Below are positions 36,083 to 48,765 of a stretch of 64,000 bases of DNA, one piece after another. This stretch comes from Acorus gramineus (lineage: Eukaryota; Streptophyta; Magnoliopsida; Acorales; Acoraceae). The DNA lies in the NCBI GenBank assembly GCA_030737835.1, contig CM060848.1, positions 10,424,509 to 10,488,508 of the forward strand, written 5' to 3'. Under the pieces are notes generated by a model. It ran no database searches, was not told the origin of the DNA, and saw nothing but the letters and a program-made list of their open reading frames with translations. A program made the translations under genes and the position numbers. Positions within the stretch are counted from its first letter, which is position 1, and the number at the start of each line of letters is the position of its first letter.

Positions 36083-36193
36083 GTTCTTTACTCTTTTGCG
36101 TGTGAGTGTATAAAGGCATCACTTGGCAAATGCAAAAGGAAGAAAACGAAAATCAAGGCATGGTTGGACGAATTTTACACGTTAGTTAGTTAG
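36083..36193 (+). other. Possible terminal exon inside the outer Harbinger element
   Basis: A T-rich acceptor (CTTTTTTTTGCAG ending 36082) is followed by a 36-codon open stretch rich in Lys (GKCKRKKTKIKAWLDEF) ending in a stop at 36193, then AT-rich DNA. The shape suggests a last exon of a captured or decayed gene. I do not recognise the peptide, and it may be chance. Confidence 0.2.
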
Positions 36194-36469
36194 TTAAACT
36201 TTGTATGTATAGAAAGGATGAACATTTATCCAAGTGAGAGTATTATTTTGTTAAAGTTTTTCTTATTGTTAATGTATGATTTGATTTATAAAATTTGTTT
36301 TATGAAATTGCGTCGAATTTGTGATCGAATGGGTTGAATGAGAATAAATATTCAAATTCATGTCGAATTTAGTTGAATGATTTGATTTCTTAAATTTTTT
36401 TGGAGAAATAGATTTTGATAATAAAAAAAAGCTGGAGGATCAGATTCTACAGGTTTTATGAAAATTATC

Positions 36470-36825
36470 TTGACGGATCCTGTCCGTCGCTAAAAGATCA
36501 ATGGTGACAAAGTTTACACTTAAAATAGTATACGTGATGGACCATATATGTCGCTAATAGAAATAGTGACGGAATTTATCCGTCGCTACTGGATATTAGT
36601 CCGTCACTAATTGTAGCAACCACGATGGACTAAGTCCGTCGTTAGATAAAGTAACCGCGACGGACTAAGTCCGTTGCTAAATATAGCAACCACGACGGCC
36701 TTAGTCCGTCACAGACCTTTTCCTAACACCCTTAACGTCAACGGCCTTGCGACGGCTCATGTCCGTCGCAGAAAATCTACAGCGACGGACGTAGGCTGTC
36801 GGGAAAGGTCAAATTTCTTGTTGTG
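36470..36825. mobile_element. CACTA transposon end with subterminal repeats
   Basis: Read on minus from 36825, the terminus is CACAACAAGAAATTTGACC, a CACTA-type end. It is followed by many copies of the subterminal motif GACGGAC(T/A)-GTCCGTC(G)C across 36475-36800. The opposite terminus was not found nearby, so this is a fragment or solo end. It sits in the outer Harbinger element between the inner Harbinger and the second copia element. Confidence 0.7.
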
Positions 36826-37135
36826 TTTAGATGATTTACAGAGACCTGCCAATCATGTGATTTTCTATTGTGCATGAAGTAGATTTTTCATTTTCTTGTT
36901 TAGACTTGAAGTTTAACATCACCAGGGACTACATTTTAATAGATCATCACCTAGAGCAGTCATGCATGTCATGGAAACCTAATTTTGAATCATTCACAAG
37001 GTGGTGTCTCTTTGGACTTGAACTAATGACTCTTTTAAGTTAGCTCGAATCCTTTACACTCCTCCATTGCTCATGTGTTAATCTATGTGATTGAAAATTT
37101 TTCTTATTATATTACAAACTGCAATTTTTTTACTT

Positions 37136-37330
37136 TTTATTAACTTTAACCATTCTACGATACAATAGTTTTACCATAACTCGCATTTGGTTCACAGCTT
37201 TGTATAGGTGATCTTATTCAATTTTAACTATTCTACGATACAATAGTTTTTATTAACTTTAACCATTCTACGATACAATAGTTTTACCATAACTCGCATT
37301 TGGTTCACAGCTTTGTATAGGTGATCTTAT
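37136..37330 (+). repeat. Tandem duplication, period about 113 bp
   Basis: The segment TTTATTAACTTTAACCATTC...GTATAGGTGATCTTAT occurs at 37136-37216 and 37249-37330, almost identical. A partial copy of its centre lies between them. Confidence 0.8.
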
Positions 37331-37594
37331 GCCAACTACAAAAGGAGAGTTTACTCTGCATGGCTAGATCCATGGAATGTGTTTTTGTATGGTTTAGTTC
37401 CTTTATGGGAGTTGTTTTATATCTGACGATGTTTGATTAAAATGGATGTGCTTAAACAGTTTGTGATGTTGTATCCTTCTTAATGATGTTTCAAATGCGT
37501 TTATAGTGAAGATCAGGTCTGAATCAAACAAGTTTTGATGTTGTAAACAAGTGTTTTTTATGTCATTTGTCATATAAATGAGACTATTTGTGTT

Positions 37595-37728
37595 TGTTAG
37601 ATTATATGTGTTATCTTATAATGTGTGTATTGTATTACACGTGTAACTCCTAGACATTTGTATATATAAGGGGATTAATCCCTAAGTGGAATATAGGGAT
37701 TCCATTATTTTATTCTCTGTTTCTAACA
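37595..37728 (+). repeat. 5' LTR of the older copia element
   Basis: 134 bp, TGTTAGATTATATG...TTTCTAACA. Contains TATATAAGGGG as a TATA-like site. Confidence 0.9.
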
Positions 37729-37779
37729 TGGTATCAGAGCTATAAATTAAAAAACCCTAGTTTTTTATTTTTTTGGAAT

Positions 37780-37960
37780 CCTTCACCGTCGCCGTCGTGC
37801 CCTTGCCGTCGCCGTCGCTGTCGTGCCCTTGCCGTCGCCGTCGTGCCCTTGCCGTCGCCGTCGCCGTCGTGCCCTTGCCGTCGCCGTCGCCGTCGTGCCC
37901 CTGCCGTCTCCGTTGCCGTCGCCGTCGTGCCCCTGCCGCTGCCGTCACCGCCGCTGCCGG
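37780..37960 (+). repeat. (CCGTCG)n-type minisatellite in the copia leader
   Basis: GCCGTCGCCGTCGTGCCCTT-like units of about 18-27 bp repeat across the leader and grade into a Pro/Ala-type GC-rich stretch to about 38480. This composition opens long frames on both strands that are not genes. Confidence 0.75.
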
Positions 37961-40900
37961 CGCCGCCCTGCCGCTGCTCGCCCAGCCCTGCCGCGCCCAG
38001 ACCTGCCCTGCCCGGCGCCCAGCCCTGCCGCGCGCCCATCCCTGCCGCGCCGCGCCATGCCGCGCACTCCCTGCCGCGCGGTTGCATCTGCCCAGATTTC
38101 CCGGGATCTGTCGCGCTGATCCTGCCCAGATTTCCCAGGATCTGCTGGGACAGCTCCTGCCAGCCTGTCTCGAGCTGTCCGACCCGGCATCCGACTCGGG
38201 CGCTCCCAGCATCCGACCCAGATCTGCGAACCCGGCCCAGCAACCCGGATCCGCGAACCCAGATCCGCGAACCCGGCCCAGCATCCGACCCGGATCCGCG
38301 AACCCGGCCTGGGACGCGACCCGAATCCGCCCTCCGGCCGCCCTCTGCCGCCTCCGGCCGCCCTCCGCCGCCGCCGGCCGCTCTCTGCCACCGGCTCCTC
38401 CGGTCGCCGTCGTGCTCCTCCGGCCGCCCTCTGTCGCCTCCGGCCGCCCTCCACCGCCTCCAGCACCGCCTTGAGACTTCAAAATCACTAAATCGGTCAT
38501 AACTTCCTCTCCGGAAGTCCAATTAAGGTGATTCAGGAGTCCATTTTGCTCGATTTTTTGTGCTCTACGTCCTCGTCTGCTTCTGATCCTCATCCGAGTG
38601 GTTCTGCACAATGTCAGAAATCAACGACGACCCTACTCTTCCGTTACCAACTTCGAAGGTTTCTGATCTCTCTCAGGCTGCTACTCTCTCTCAAATGGCA
38701 TGTTTTGAGAATTTTCGGGACAATCTTCCGAACTCGACCGATTTTCCTCTTAGTTCTGTCGAAGATTGGTCACCCTGGCACATTACGGTACGGAGCGCTC
38801 TCGATCGTTGTCATCTTGTCGGTTATATTGATGGTTCTATTGTGCAACCGTCTGATCAAGACCCGACATATATCACCTGGCGCACACGGGACAGACGCGT
38901 ATTCTCCTATTTGATCAACTCTGTTGATCGTTCGATCCGTGCAGATCTCACTGGTTTTCCGTTGTCTGCCGCACTATGGACTCATCTTTGTGACCGCTTT
39001 GTAGAGAAAAGCGGTGCTCGTGAATATCAACTTCTGATCGACACTCAGACTGCTACTCAAGGTGATCTATCTGCCCAGACTCTATATGGCCGCATGAGGG
39101 CGAACTTCAGGGAGCTTCGTGCGCTTGAGCCTGGACCGATGGCCACTCCCGCTGAGCGAGAAGTTTTTCGTGATCGTCGTGAGTTGTATCAGTATCTGAT
39201 GGCTCTTCGTCCAGAGTTCTCTGCATTGGCCGGTCAACTCATACATCGGGATCCACTTCCTCGACTGGAATCCACCGTCACTGAGGTTGTTGCTGAGGAG
39301 ACTCGTCTTCGCACCATTGCATTGCGCCAGTCCACTCCATCTTCCACTTATGAGGGTGTCTTGGCAGCTACTCCTCCTACGACACTCACCGGCTCCTCTC
39401 GAAAGAATACATTGTATGCTCACTGCAAGAGGACTGGACATCCGATCGCCGACTGTTGGAAGCTTCATCCTGAAAAGCGCTTTGCACCAAAAGGAAGAGG
39501 ACAGCGTCGCCCCACTGCTCCCTATACTTCTGTTGCTGTTGCCACTGACGCTCCGTCTTCATACACAGATCAGCTTGGGCGTATCCGAGAGAGCCTCGAT
39601 CAACTGATCATACAGCAACCTCCTCCTGGTTCTTCTACTCCCTCTGCTTTCTCTACTACTTTGGGTACTCCTGTTCATTGGATTTTTTATTCAGGTGCTT
39701 CACATCACATGACACCGGACAGTTCTGTCCTCACTGCATGCTCACCGGCACCTTCACACCTGCCCACGATTCATACTGCAGATGGCTCCCCTTTAGTCAT
39801 CACGCAGTGTGGATCGATCACTACCACCTCTGACCCTACAGGACGCATTTCATTACCATTTGTTTTACATGCCCCTGACCTTTGCATGAATCTTATATCT
39901 ATTAGCCGATTGTGTGATTCTGGTCTCACTGTTACCTTTACCACCTCTGGTTGTCTTGTGCAGGATCCACGATCAGGGCAGAGGATTGGCGTTGGACGTA
40001 GGATTGGCGGACTTTATTACGTGGAGTATCTTCGTCTTCCCGTTCCTGATCCATCTGTCTTCTGTGGTAGCGTCACTTCTGATGTCGATTTGTGGCATCG
40101 AAGGTTAGGTCATGTGTCTGAGTCTCGTCTCAAAGAACTATTTCAATCTGGTGTCTTAGGTCGTATTTCTTTTTCTCCACTTTCTGTTTGCGAGGGCTGT
40201 AAATTAGCCAAACCTGTGGCTACTCCTTTTAGTCCTAGTAATAATCAGTCCTCTAGTCCATTTGAGCTTGTTCATTCTGACATTTGGGGCCCATCTCATG
40301 TAACCTCAAAGAGTGGTTTTTATTATATTAGTTTTATTGATGATTACTCTCGTTTTACTTGGATTTATTTATTGCGTCAACGTTCTGAGGTTCCCAAAAT
40401 TTATGAGATTTTTACCAATATGATTTATACCCAATTTCAAGCTCGTATCAAAACTTTTAGGTCTGATTGTGCTCGAGAATACATCTCTTCTACGATGCGT
40501 TCTCTTCTTCATTCTCATGGCACCCTTTTTCAGTAATCATGCCCCTACACTCATGAGCAAAATGGGGTTGCTGAACGTAAACATCGTCATATTCTTGAGA
40601 CGACTCGTGCTCTCTTACTTTCCTCTTCAGTCCCCAGTATGTTCTGGGCTGAAGGTGCTCTTCTCTGTGTCCATCTTATCAATATCACCCCCTCCTCTGT
40701 CCTCTCCGGTATGACTCCTCATGAGCGTCTTTATTCTTCTCACCCTGATTATAGCAGACTTCGCACATTTGGATGTACGTGTTTTGTGCTTCTCCCTCCT
40801 CATCAACGCACTAAGTTGGCCGCTCGGTCAGTAAAGTGTGTATTCTTGGGGATTAGCTTCGAACACAAGGTTATCGCTGCTATGATCCTGTTGGAGATCG

Positions 40901-43110
40901 ATTTTGGATCGCTCGTCATGTGTCCTTTGTCGAGGATGTTCCCTATTTTTCTTCTTCACCCACTCCGTCCTCTCCTCCTATTCAGGTCTCTCCTATTACG
41001 TCTCTTCCTTTTCCTGGCCTACCTGTTGCACTAGAGTCTGTTCCTACCCCTGCGTCTCAACCTGACAATCCTGCAGATAACCCACCCTCTCCTCCCAGTG
41101 TGTCACCTATTGTCCCTACTGAAGATACTTCCACTGGTCCTCCGACTCCCACGCCTGACGCGCCTCCTCCTGTCGTGGATCCTCATCTTTTGCCTCGTTA
41201 TCCTCACCGTGCACGTCACCCCCCTTCCTGCTTCAGTTACGACTTGGGGCCACCAGACCAGTTTGGTTTTGCATCTGTCAATACCTACTCTCCACAATTT
41301 CAGGCCTATCTCACAGCTATACATGTCCACCGTGAGCCCCGATCTTATCACGAGGCAGTCGAGTACCCTGAGTGGCAGCAGGCCATGGCTGAGGAGTTTG
41401 AGGCGTTTGAGCAGACACAGACCTGGGATGTTGTTCCCCTTCTGGATGGTGTTACCCCTATCAACTGCAAGTGGATTTTCAAGATCAAGCATTGCCCTGA
41501 TGGTTCCATTGAACGACATAAGGCTCGTCTTGTTGCTAGAGGTTTCACACAGGTGTATGGTATTGACTATGAGGAGACCTTCGCTCCTGTTGCTCAGATG
41601 ACTATTGTTCGCACCCTTCTCACCGTTGCTGCTGTTCGTCGCTGGCCTCTCTTTCAGATGGACGTGAAGAATTCTTTTCTTCATGGTGATTTATCTGAGG
41701 TTGTTTATATGCTACCACCTCCAGGTCTCAGCACTCCTCCTGATGGTTCCATTGAACGCCATAAGGCTCGTCTTGTTGCTAGAGGTTTCACTCAGGAGTA
41801 TGGTATTGACTATGAGGAGACCTTTGCTCCTGTTGCTCAGATGACTACTGTTCGCACCCTTCTCGCCGTTGCTGCTGTTCGTCGCTGGCCTCTCTTTCAG
41901 ATGGACGTGAAGAATTCTTTTCTTCATGGTGATTTATCTGAGGTTGTTTATATGCAACCACCTCCAGGTCTCAGCACTCCTCAGCATGTTTGTCGTCTTC
42001 GGCGGGCTATATACGGACTGAAACAAGCTCCTCGTGCCTGGTTTGAGCGTTTTCGCAGTGTTATTCTGACAGCTGGTTTTGTTGAGAGCCACCAGGACCA
42101 CTCTATGTTTGTGCGATCCTCATCGCAGGGGAGGGTAATCCTTCTTCTGTATGTTGACGACATGATTATAACTGGCGATGACTCCGCTGGTATTACTCGG
42201 GTCAAGAATCACCTCAGTCGACAGTTTCAGATGAAAGATCTTGGTACTCTTCGCTACTTCCTTGGTCTCAAAATTGCACAGAGTGATCGTGGGATTCTGC
42301 TTTCTCAACAGAAGTATACAGCTGACATTTTAGAGCGTGCTGCCCTCTCCGATACCCGCAGTGCGGATACTCCTCTTGAGCTTAATGTGAAGCTTCGTCC
42401 TACGGATGGTGAGCTCCTCTCAGATCCCACTCGATACAAACAGATCGTGGGTCAGCTTGTGTATCTCTGCATCACTAGATCTGACATTGCTCATGCCGTC
42501 AGTATTGTTAGTCAGTTTGTCTCGGCTCCTCGATCAGTGCATTATGGTGCTCTTATGCGAATTCTTAGATATTTGCGTGGTACTATCACTAGATCGATCT
42601 ATCTGTCATCCTCTTCGACTCTGGTTCTCGAGGCTTACACTGATGCTGATTGGGCTGGAGACCCGACGACTAGATGCTCCACCACTGGTTTCTGCATATT
42701 TCTCGGAGATTCTATCATCTCTTGGCGCAGCAAGAAACAGGAGGTTGTTTCTCTTTCCAGCACTGAGGCTGAATATCGAGCCATGGCTATCACCACCAAG
42801 GAGATTGTTCATCTCAGACGTCTCTTGGTGGATCTAGGAGTTACTATGACTGGTCCTACTCCTCTTCACTGTGATAACCGGTCTGCTATTCAGATTGCTA
42901 GCAATCCGGTCTTTCATGAGAGGACCAAACACATTGAGATCGATTGTCACTTCGTTCGTCAGCACTTTCTTACAGAGACATTATCGCTTCCGCATATCTC
43001 CTCTGCTGAGCAGCTTGCTGATTTCTTTACGAAGTCACATCCAGTTCCTCGATTTCAGTTTCTTCTTCGCAAACTCACTTTGTATGATCCACCGTGAGTT
43101 TGATGAGGGC

Positions 43111-43244
43111 TGTTAGATTATATATGTTATCTTATAATGTGTGTACTGTATTACACGTGTAACTCCTAGATATTTGTATATATAAAGGGACTAACCCCTA
43201 AGTGGAATATGGAGATTCCACTATTTTATTCTCTGTTTCTAACA
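43111..43244 (+). repeat. 3' LTR of the older copia element
   Basis: 134 bp, about 8-9 differences from the 5' LTR. Preceded by purine-rich GATGAGGGC and followed by GTGTT. Confidence 0.9.
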
Positions 43245-44523
43245 GTGTTATATATATTTTTAAATGTTGAATCGATATGTTGTGTGGTTCACTGAAGATT
43301 TCAAATGCTATGAGAGGTTCTAAAAAAATTATGGAGTATTGTTTGAATGAAGTTCGGGATGTTATGAGGTGGTTAGAAACAGGTTTTTGAAAAATGTTGA
43401 CATGAAACGATTTATGTGTGAGATTCACAATGAATTTACAACAAAAATAAATAGTTATGGCTGCCAATACACCTGACTGGTTACAATTTTTAACAGTTTC
43501 CCTTCTAATTGAACATGTAACTATTTTGGTATATGCTATTTGAGGCTCAAATCTTTTTTATGATTCAGTTTTTATATAACATGTTTATATGACACTCCCC
43601 AACTATTTTGTACATACAATCATTTTCAATGTATCCACCAATACGTGCCTTGCACGTGCCCCTAACTAGTTATGTTCTAAACGGGAGATTTATTATGAAG
43701 ATAAGCAATTCAAAAGGAGTTTTCTTATGACAGGAGTTTACTATTCCTGCCAGATATCTATTTCACTTGATCTTAATTGAAGATTTACTATTCTAAGGAA
43801 GAAATCCATAGAGAACAACAGCGGAAATATTGACACCCAAATAAGAGAAATAAGATTTCACCGAAAAAAAACAAAGAGAGAGAAATAAGAACATTTCCTT
43901 GTTGTGACATCTGTCTTCAGATGTGCAGATAATATGCATATATGTATAAGAAGGCCATTATAGCAAGCATCGGGTTTGTTATATACTTATATGCTCTGGC
44001 AAAGGTTTGATTTTCATTTTTTAAATTTAATCAAACTGATTGATTTACATAGAGATATAATTCAGTTCAAGGTTGCTTTCTGTGGGGACTTACATAGATG
44101 ATCTAGTTATGTTTTGAAGAGATTTCAAAATACAAGTGGTGTGCCTGAATTGTAGAATGAAATGATTTACAGCTATATGAATACTATTAAGTTCAAGTAT
44201 GTGAGATATTTACTCTCTAAAGTGGGACATATATTTCAGAGAACAAATCCATACTTTTTAAATAGTTCAAAAATAAGCATTTTTTTAAATATTCAACCAA
44301 ACATCAAAATAACATTCAAGTACTTATTAAATAACCAAAATACCCTTCTAATAAGCACTACTGTTAAATGGTGAACCAAAAACTTATCTGAATAAGTGTT
44401 TATATTTTTTGCTGAACCAAACAGTTTTTATCATCTGAACTGCATAAAACAATCAATACTTAAATAATCATCATTGAATAATTCAACATTTAAATTCAGC
44501 ATTCAGCCAAACCAAACGCAACT

Positions 44524-44775
44524 TTAGATTCACATCAAAAAAAAAAATGAATTCTTCCCAAACAAACTCTTCCTCTTCCATAGGAAATATAGTATCCACT
44601 TCACCCATTCCTTCTCCTATCTCTACTAACTTCAATTATCCTATTCCAGTCCGTCTTGACCTAAACAATTTATTCAATTTGCAGAATTTCATAAACTTTT
44701 GTAGACATTCACGTATGGACTTTCAGACTTTTACAGACTTTCATTTCAGACATCATTTTATCCTACCCTAAAATA
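44524..44775 (+). mobile_element. Copia fossil, right part: leader and gag start
   Basis: Immediately after the outer Harbinger element, a short leader is followed by a gag-like N-terminus (from 44547) ending in PIPVRLDLNN, the segment preceding the copia gag core in many plant elements. Similarity fades beyond about 44700. It continues the copia LTR and primer site at 22290-22606. Old, decayed, no pol parts seen. Confidence 0.55.
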
Positions 44776-45304
44776 AGAAAAAATGAGTACTCTTCCTATT
44801 TTTTGGTGAAACTAAGCATACATCCTGGTTTATCCATGAACTCCAGTGCTATTGTATTTTTTTGCTTTCAACATTTTATTAAAATTATGACTAATAGTTC
44901 ATGTAGACTGGTCAAAAGTTTTACGAGTTTGGTAGTATCGAGAACTTTGTCTGATTATTAGTAGAAAAATAATAAGCATCTTTTCGACACAATCAAGAAT
45001 CTCTATTATGGTGTGAAAATTGATGTTTACAATGTAAATTGTTGTTTATAAACTATGAATTGGTATTCATTGTGTGAGTGAATATGGCTGTAGGGATTCT
45101 AAGCTGTAGGGATTCTAAGTATTTGGAGAAACTTTGAACAGAATTAAAACCGGCAGAATTAGAAATAAATGAAGACAAACACGTGGAGTCAGTTTAAAAA
45201 AAAGAAGAAGACAGTTTCTTGTGAAATTATCAAGAGTGCATGGCTCCACTCATGTTTGTTAAAAAGAGAGAGGCATCTATGTTCCATGTTAAAAAAATGT
45301 TGAT

Positions 45305-45376
45305 AAGCGGACCCGTCAACCTAGACCCAATCCAGACAGACCTAAAATCAATGAACTCGATCCATTGATAGGCCTA
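45305..45376. mobile_element. hAT-type element fragment (right end)
   Basis: The right end, reverse-complemented, reads TAGGCCTATCAATGG, identical to the start of the element at 63799. The inner sequence has the GGACCCG/GACCC-type composition of that family. The left end is missing. Confidence 0.5.
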
Positions 45377-45662
45377 ATATCAATGCTACGTATGCATAGA
45401 CATTTGAATCAGATAAGCTTTATAAAGATTGGGCAAGGAATTCATTGATCAGTAAAGTTATATATCAAAATTGAGTTTTGTAAAGAAGAAGATATTTACC
45501 ATACTAGAGTTAAAATCAATGAGAATCCCACCTCATTAGGTGGGATTTTGAAACAAGTATATTTTTTCATTTCTATTTCCAAATTCACAAAAGTATGACA
45601 TATGAAAATCTTCACAAATCCTTGTTAAAATCGATTAAACACATGACATTTTATTCCCGACC

Positions 45663-45822
45663 AGGAGTCTTAATAAAATAACGCTTGATTTTTTATCCAG
45701 AAATTAATGTCTCAATCGAATAACATTTGATTTTTTGTCCAATAATGAAAGTCTCATTCAAACAACGCTTGATTTTTTTGTTCAAGAATTGAAGTTTCAA
45801 TCGAATAAAACTTAACTTTTTG
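45663..45822 (+). repeat. Degenerate 42-bp tandem repeat, about four copies
   Basis: CTTGATTTTTTATCCAG, TTTGATTTTTTGTCCAA, CTTGATTTTTTTGTTCAAG and CTTAACTTTTTG start successive units near 45684, 45726, 45768 and 45811. A CAATCGAATAA or CATTCAAACAA segment lies in each. Confidence 0.7.
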
Positions 45823-46565
45823 TAAATGTTTTAACATTCTAGACACGGACAAGAGACAAAGAAACCAAGCCATTGACATCTTTCACATCAATTGCAAAAG
45901 AAGCCAGTTTTCCGGATCAAAGGTAAGAAATCTTGCAAATTATTTACTTCACCCTAGTAAATACCACGGTCAACTTCAAAGAACAACCGCAACAAACCAC
46001 TGTGATCATGAAAGTCGGACATGAAAATAGGTTATGCCCTGATTTCACTGTTTGTCTGATCCAACATAACAAAAAAAGGCTGTTTGCTAACTCATAGTCC
46101 AGAAGAAAGGAGCAAGCCTTAGTGGTAATTGGTAAAAACAGTATGATTCTTCTATAAGCAATCAAATCCATACACATGGCCCTCCGCCAACTTTTTTTTC
46201 TCACAGCAATGTATCTTCAGCAAGTTTGTAGGAGCCAGCATCAAGTAATTTCTCATTGCACAGTTTATAATTTCATCATATTTGCTAATACAAGTATCAT
46301 ACTGTAAAGCAATGTATCTATATTTCAAATGTCTTATTCCACCACATTTCCACAAGGATTACCCAATCCCCAGTTAAGCAATGGGAAAATTAAGAGTTTG
46401 TATATAGTGGAAAATAAATTCATACACAAATTGGCATTTCCTATGAAACATGCTTAGAAAAATTCTATTTACTTGTCCAGAACATAGGGAACACATTGAA
46501 ATTATGCAGGAAAATGTATGGGGAATGTAGAGGGAAAAACTCACATCCCCTCAAAGGGCGACACA

Positions 46566-47204
46566 TGTCGGAGGGTAAACATATGCAAGCCACCGCACCC
46601 AATGACTGATGACCCGATAAGAGAAGAGTAAACTAGTAGTGATTAGACACTCCTGAATAGGTGAAGCTCGATCAGATTAGTCTTCTAGCAAGGTGACTCA
46701 GATCTGGTCAGAACGGCCTTACATCTCGAGCGTGAATGTCATGTCGCGTCCCAAACAGAATCCTGAAACCCAATCAGACCAAGACCACGAGCGGGACCTC
46801 TGAAACGATCAAACGCCCGCTGAGTCGGTAACTATCAGGCTGTCATTAAGATTTATTATCTGTGTAACATAGATAATCAAGAGCATGATTAACAGCAATA
46901 AAGCTTGACAGTTTCCATAAAACTCGCCCACTACGGCCATTAAAGGGGACAACAGTTGCGAAAGCTCAAGAGCTAACTGAACCTATAAAAAAGGGAAAGG
47001 TACGTGTGACGAGTTAAATGGAGAAAAAATATCTTTGAATTCCCCTATTACCTAAAGCATCAAAGTCCCCTTGGCCGGCACTACACCGGTGTTCCCTTTT
47101 CCTTTCTGTGAGTGTAGGTTCCATATTCGGTCGGGTATACACCCGATAAGGAGACTCCACCCGCTTATATTGATTGGAGGGGGAATTTACCTCTTCAGGG
47201 AACA
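46566..47204 (+). mobile_element. Probable solo Ty3/gypsy LTR
   Basis: The segment has gypsy-LTR character: it starts TGTCGGAGGGTAAACA, has a TATA box (CCTATAAAAAAGGG, about 46981), then the GGCCGGCACTACACCGGTG segment common in plant gypsy R/U5 regions, and ends near GGGAACA. GC content is above that of the surroundings. No clear 5-bp duplication was found, so the ends are approximate. No internal region lies nearby. Confidence 0.45.
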
Positions 47205-48765
47205 TGAGAGAAAGCAGCAAGAAATTGACAAGAGACTCTGAACTAGAACTTCACCACCGCTTCCAAATTGATTCATTAGCATTTTGCTCATGCCAAAGAA
47301 AGAATTTCATGCCCACCATTTTCATTTGTCTCTTATTCCAACATTGATGCCCCCTGATGACTATGATTTCAATGCTATAATATTTTTTAAGCACTCCTAA
47401 AATCCAACAATTTGTATGTATATGGATCAGCTACACAACCATTTAAATAAAAGAATCCCTTCTTGTAATTATATGCAACCTTTCAAGCAAACTAAAATAT
47501 CTGTGATCAAAATTCCAAAACTTTTGGATAGTTTTCCAGATCATTATTTTGGATTTGAACCACAATGAACCCCACAACAGTAACTTAGGTCAGACACCAT
47601 AGACCTCAATACACCAATGGACTTATACTGAACCAATCATCAATAAGAATCCAATTCAAAGCAAACATTCCTGAAGGCTTCCCTACAACTTACAATATTG
47701 AATGACTTCAGTAGTGTAATAGTATTATATATCTTGAGGATGATACTTCTCAATTAATCATCCCACAAAAGAAAAGTTTTTTGAAGAAATCCCACAAAAA
47801 ATATTAAAATTTGAAGAAATCTCACAAAGAATATTAGGTTGTCACAATAGTACATGTATATTTCAGAACAAAGCATTCTATCCGTGACAAAAACAGACAT
47901 AAGAATTAAAAGCATTTTATGTCTTTTCTTGCTTGTAGAGGGTAGATTTCTTATCTACATCTACCCTCTTGGAGGTTTCCAAATTTAATAAAACATCAGT
48001 AAAAAAAAAGGTGATAGGCTCATCAAGAAAATCAAGAGGGTGGCAAGAAATTGGACTGTTTAAAAGCGTACTACAGCTCACTATTGATTGACTCTCTTGA
48101 ATCCAGGACATAATTGGAATCACGTTTTTAGAAATCAAACCTGCCAAGGGCATCTCAATCTTTTATTCAAAAATATGGGAAAGATGAAGCTGATATTGGA
48201 CAAGCTGTCTGCATTGCAATGATAACTTAAGTCAAGGATTGGTTTCCCAAAACAAGATGTGAACATCCCAACGGTGCTCCATCAATGAATACATATCACT
48301 CCAAGTGGTCCTTTAACCATCAACATAATTCACCATTAAATTTTATATATCAAATAATGAGCACAGCTTAATGGGTCCAAATCAACATCAATTACTATCC
48401 CATATTAAATTAAAATCCCTTTCATTCACTGCTAAATCTAAATTCTTCATGCAAATTTCCTTCTTTCAAATCTTCTAATCTATCCAAAGAATTGGCAATA
48501 TTCACTATCTCTGACTTCATTTAACATTAGCCAGCTTAGTAAATGCATAGATACAGACAAGGATGCAACCATGTCCATTTCTTGTGAGCCTTTTGAACTC
48601 AAATCTTCTTCACCATAATGAAACTCATCAATGATGAGCCAAGGATTTTTAACTTGCTAGTATTGCGAGTAAAACCAAAAACTTTGTCTTGAATGTTTCC
48701 ATGCATTAAAAATATTTAAGTTTTCCACACATATATCTAGAAACCTACTCATACTAGACAGCCAT
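47205..48765. other. AT-rich intergenic DNA, no gene seen
   Basis: No supported gene, RNA or element. It is the host DNA to the left of the duplicated 418-bp segment. Confidence 0.4.

Larger units (their letters stand above)
37595..43244 (+). mobile_element. Ty1/copia LTR retrotransposon, older than the one at 25.4 kb
   Basis: Short LTRs (134 bp) at 37595-37728 and 43111-43244 are about 93-94% identical by eye. They are flanked by a perfect GTGTT duplication (37590-37594, 43245-43249). The primer site TGGTATCAGAGCT starts at 37729, directly at the LTR end. A GC-rich leader (about 37780-38480) precedes gag (about 38611 onward). Protease, integrase, reverse transcriptase (YVDDM) and RNase H follow in copia order. 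Coding parts are long and mostly open, with only a few breaks or rearrangements. LTR divergence indicates an age several times that of the first copia element. The decayed gag at 4230-5130 is a relative. Confidence 0.92.
22607..44523 (+). mobile_element. Outer PIF/Harbinger-type transposon, 21.9 kb with nested insertions
   Basis: The left end GGTTGCGTTTGGTTCGGCTG and the reverse-complemented right end AGTTGCGTTTGGTTTGGCTG form a terminal inverted repeat with two differences, flanked on both sides by TTA (22604-22606, 44524-44526). The flanks independently support one insertion: the left is a copia primer site, the right is copia leader and gag start. Without the nested elements (25369-30160, 31359-35817, 37595-43244) about 7 kb remain. 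Subterminal GTTTGGTTCA-type motifs recur near both ends. The left end looks like a promoter plus GC-rich first exon. No transposase or Myb/SANT frame is recognisable in the remaining segments, so it is a decayed or non-autonomous copy. Confidence 0.75.

Noticed and set aside
37740-38611. Long minus- and plus-strand frames (up to 284 codons) rich in Arg, Gly, Pro and Ala
   Set aside because: They lie in the (CCGTCG)n-type leader of a copia element. GC-rich repeats open all frames, and no domain is recognisable.
22607-44523. Alternative reading of the two ends as unrelated short MITEs
   Set aside because: Matching terminal repeats, a shared TTA, and flanks that are two parts of one copia element favour a single insertion.
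45663-45822. CRISPR-like spacing of repeats
   Set aside because: The units are degenerate, contiguous 42-bp tandem repeats in plant DNA, not repeats with unique spacers.
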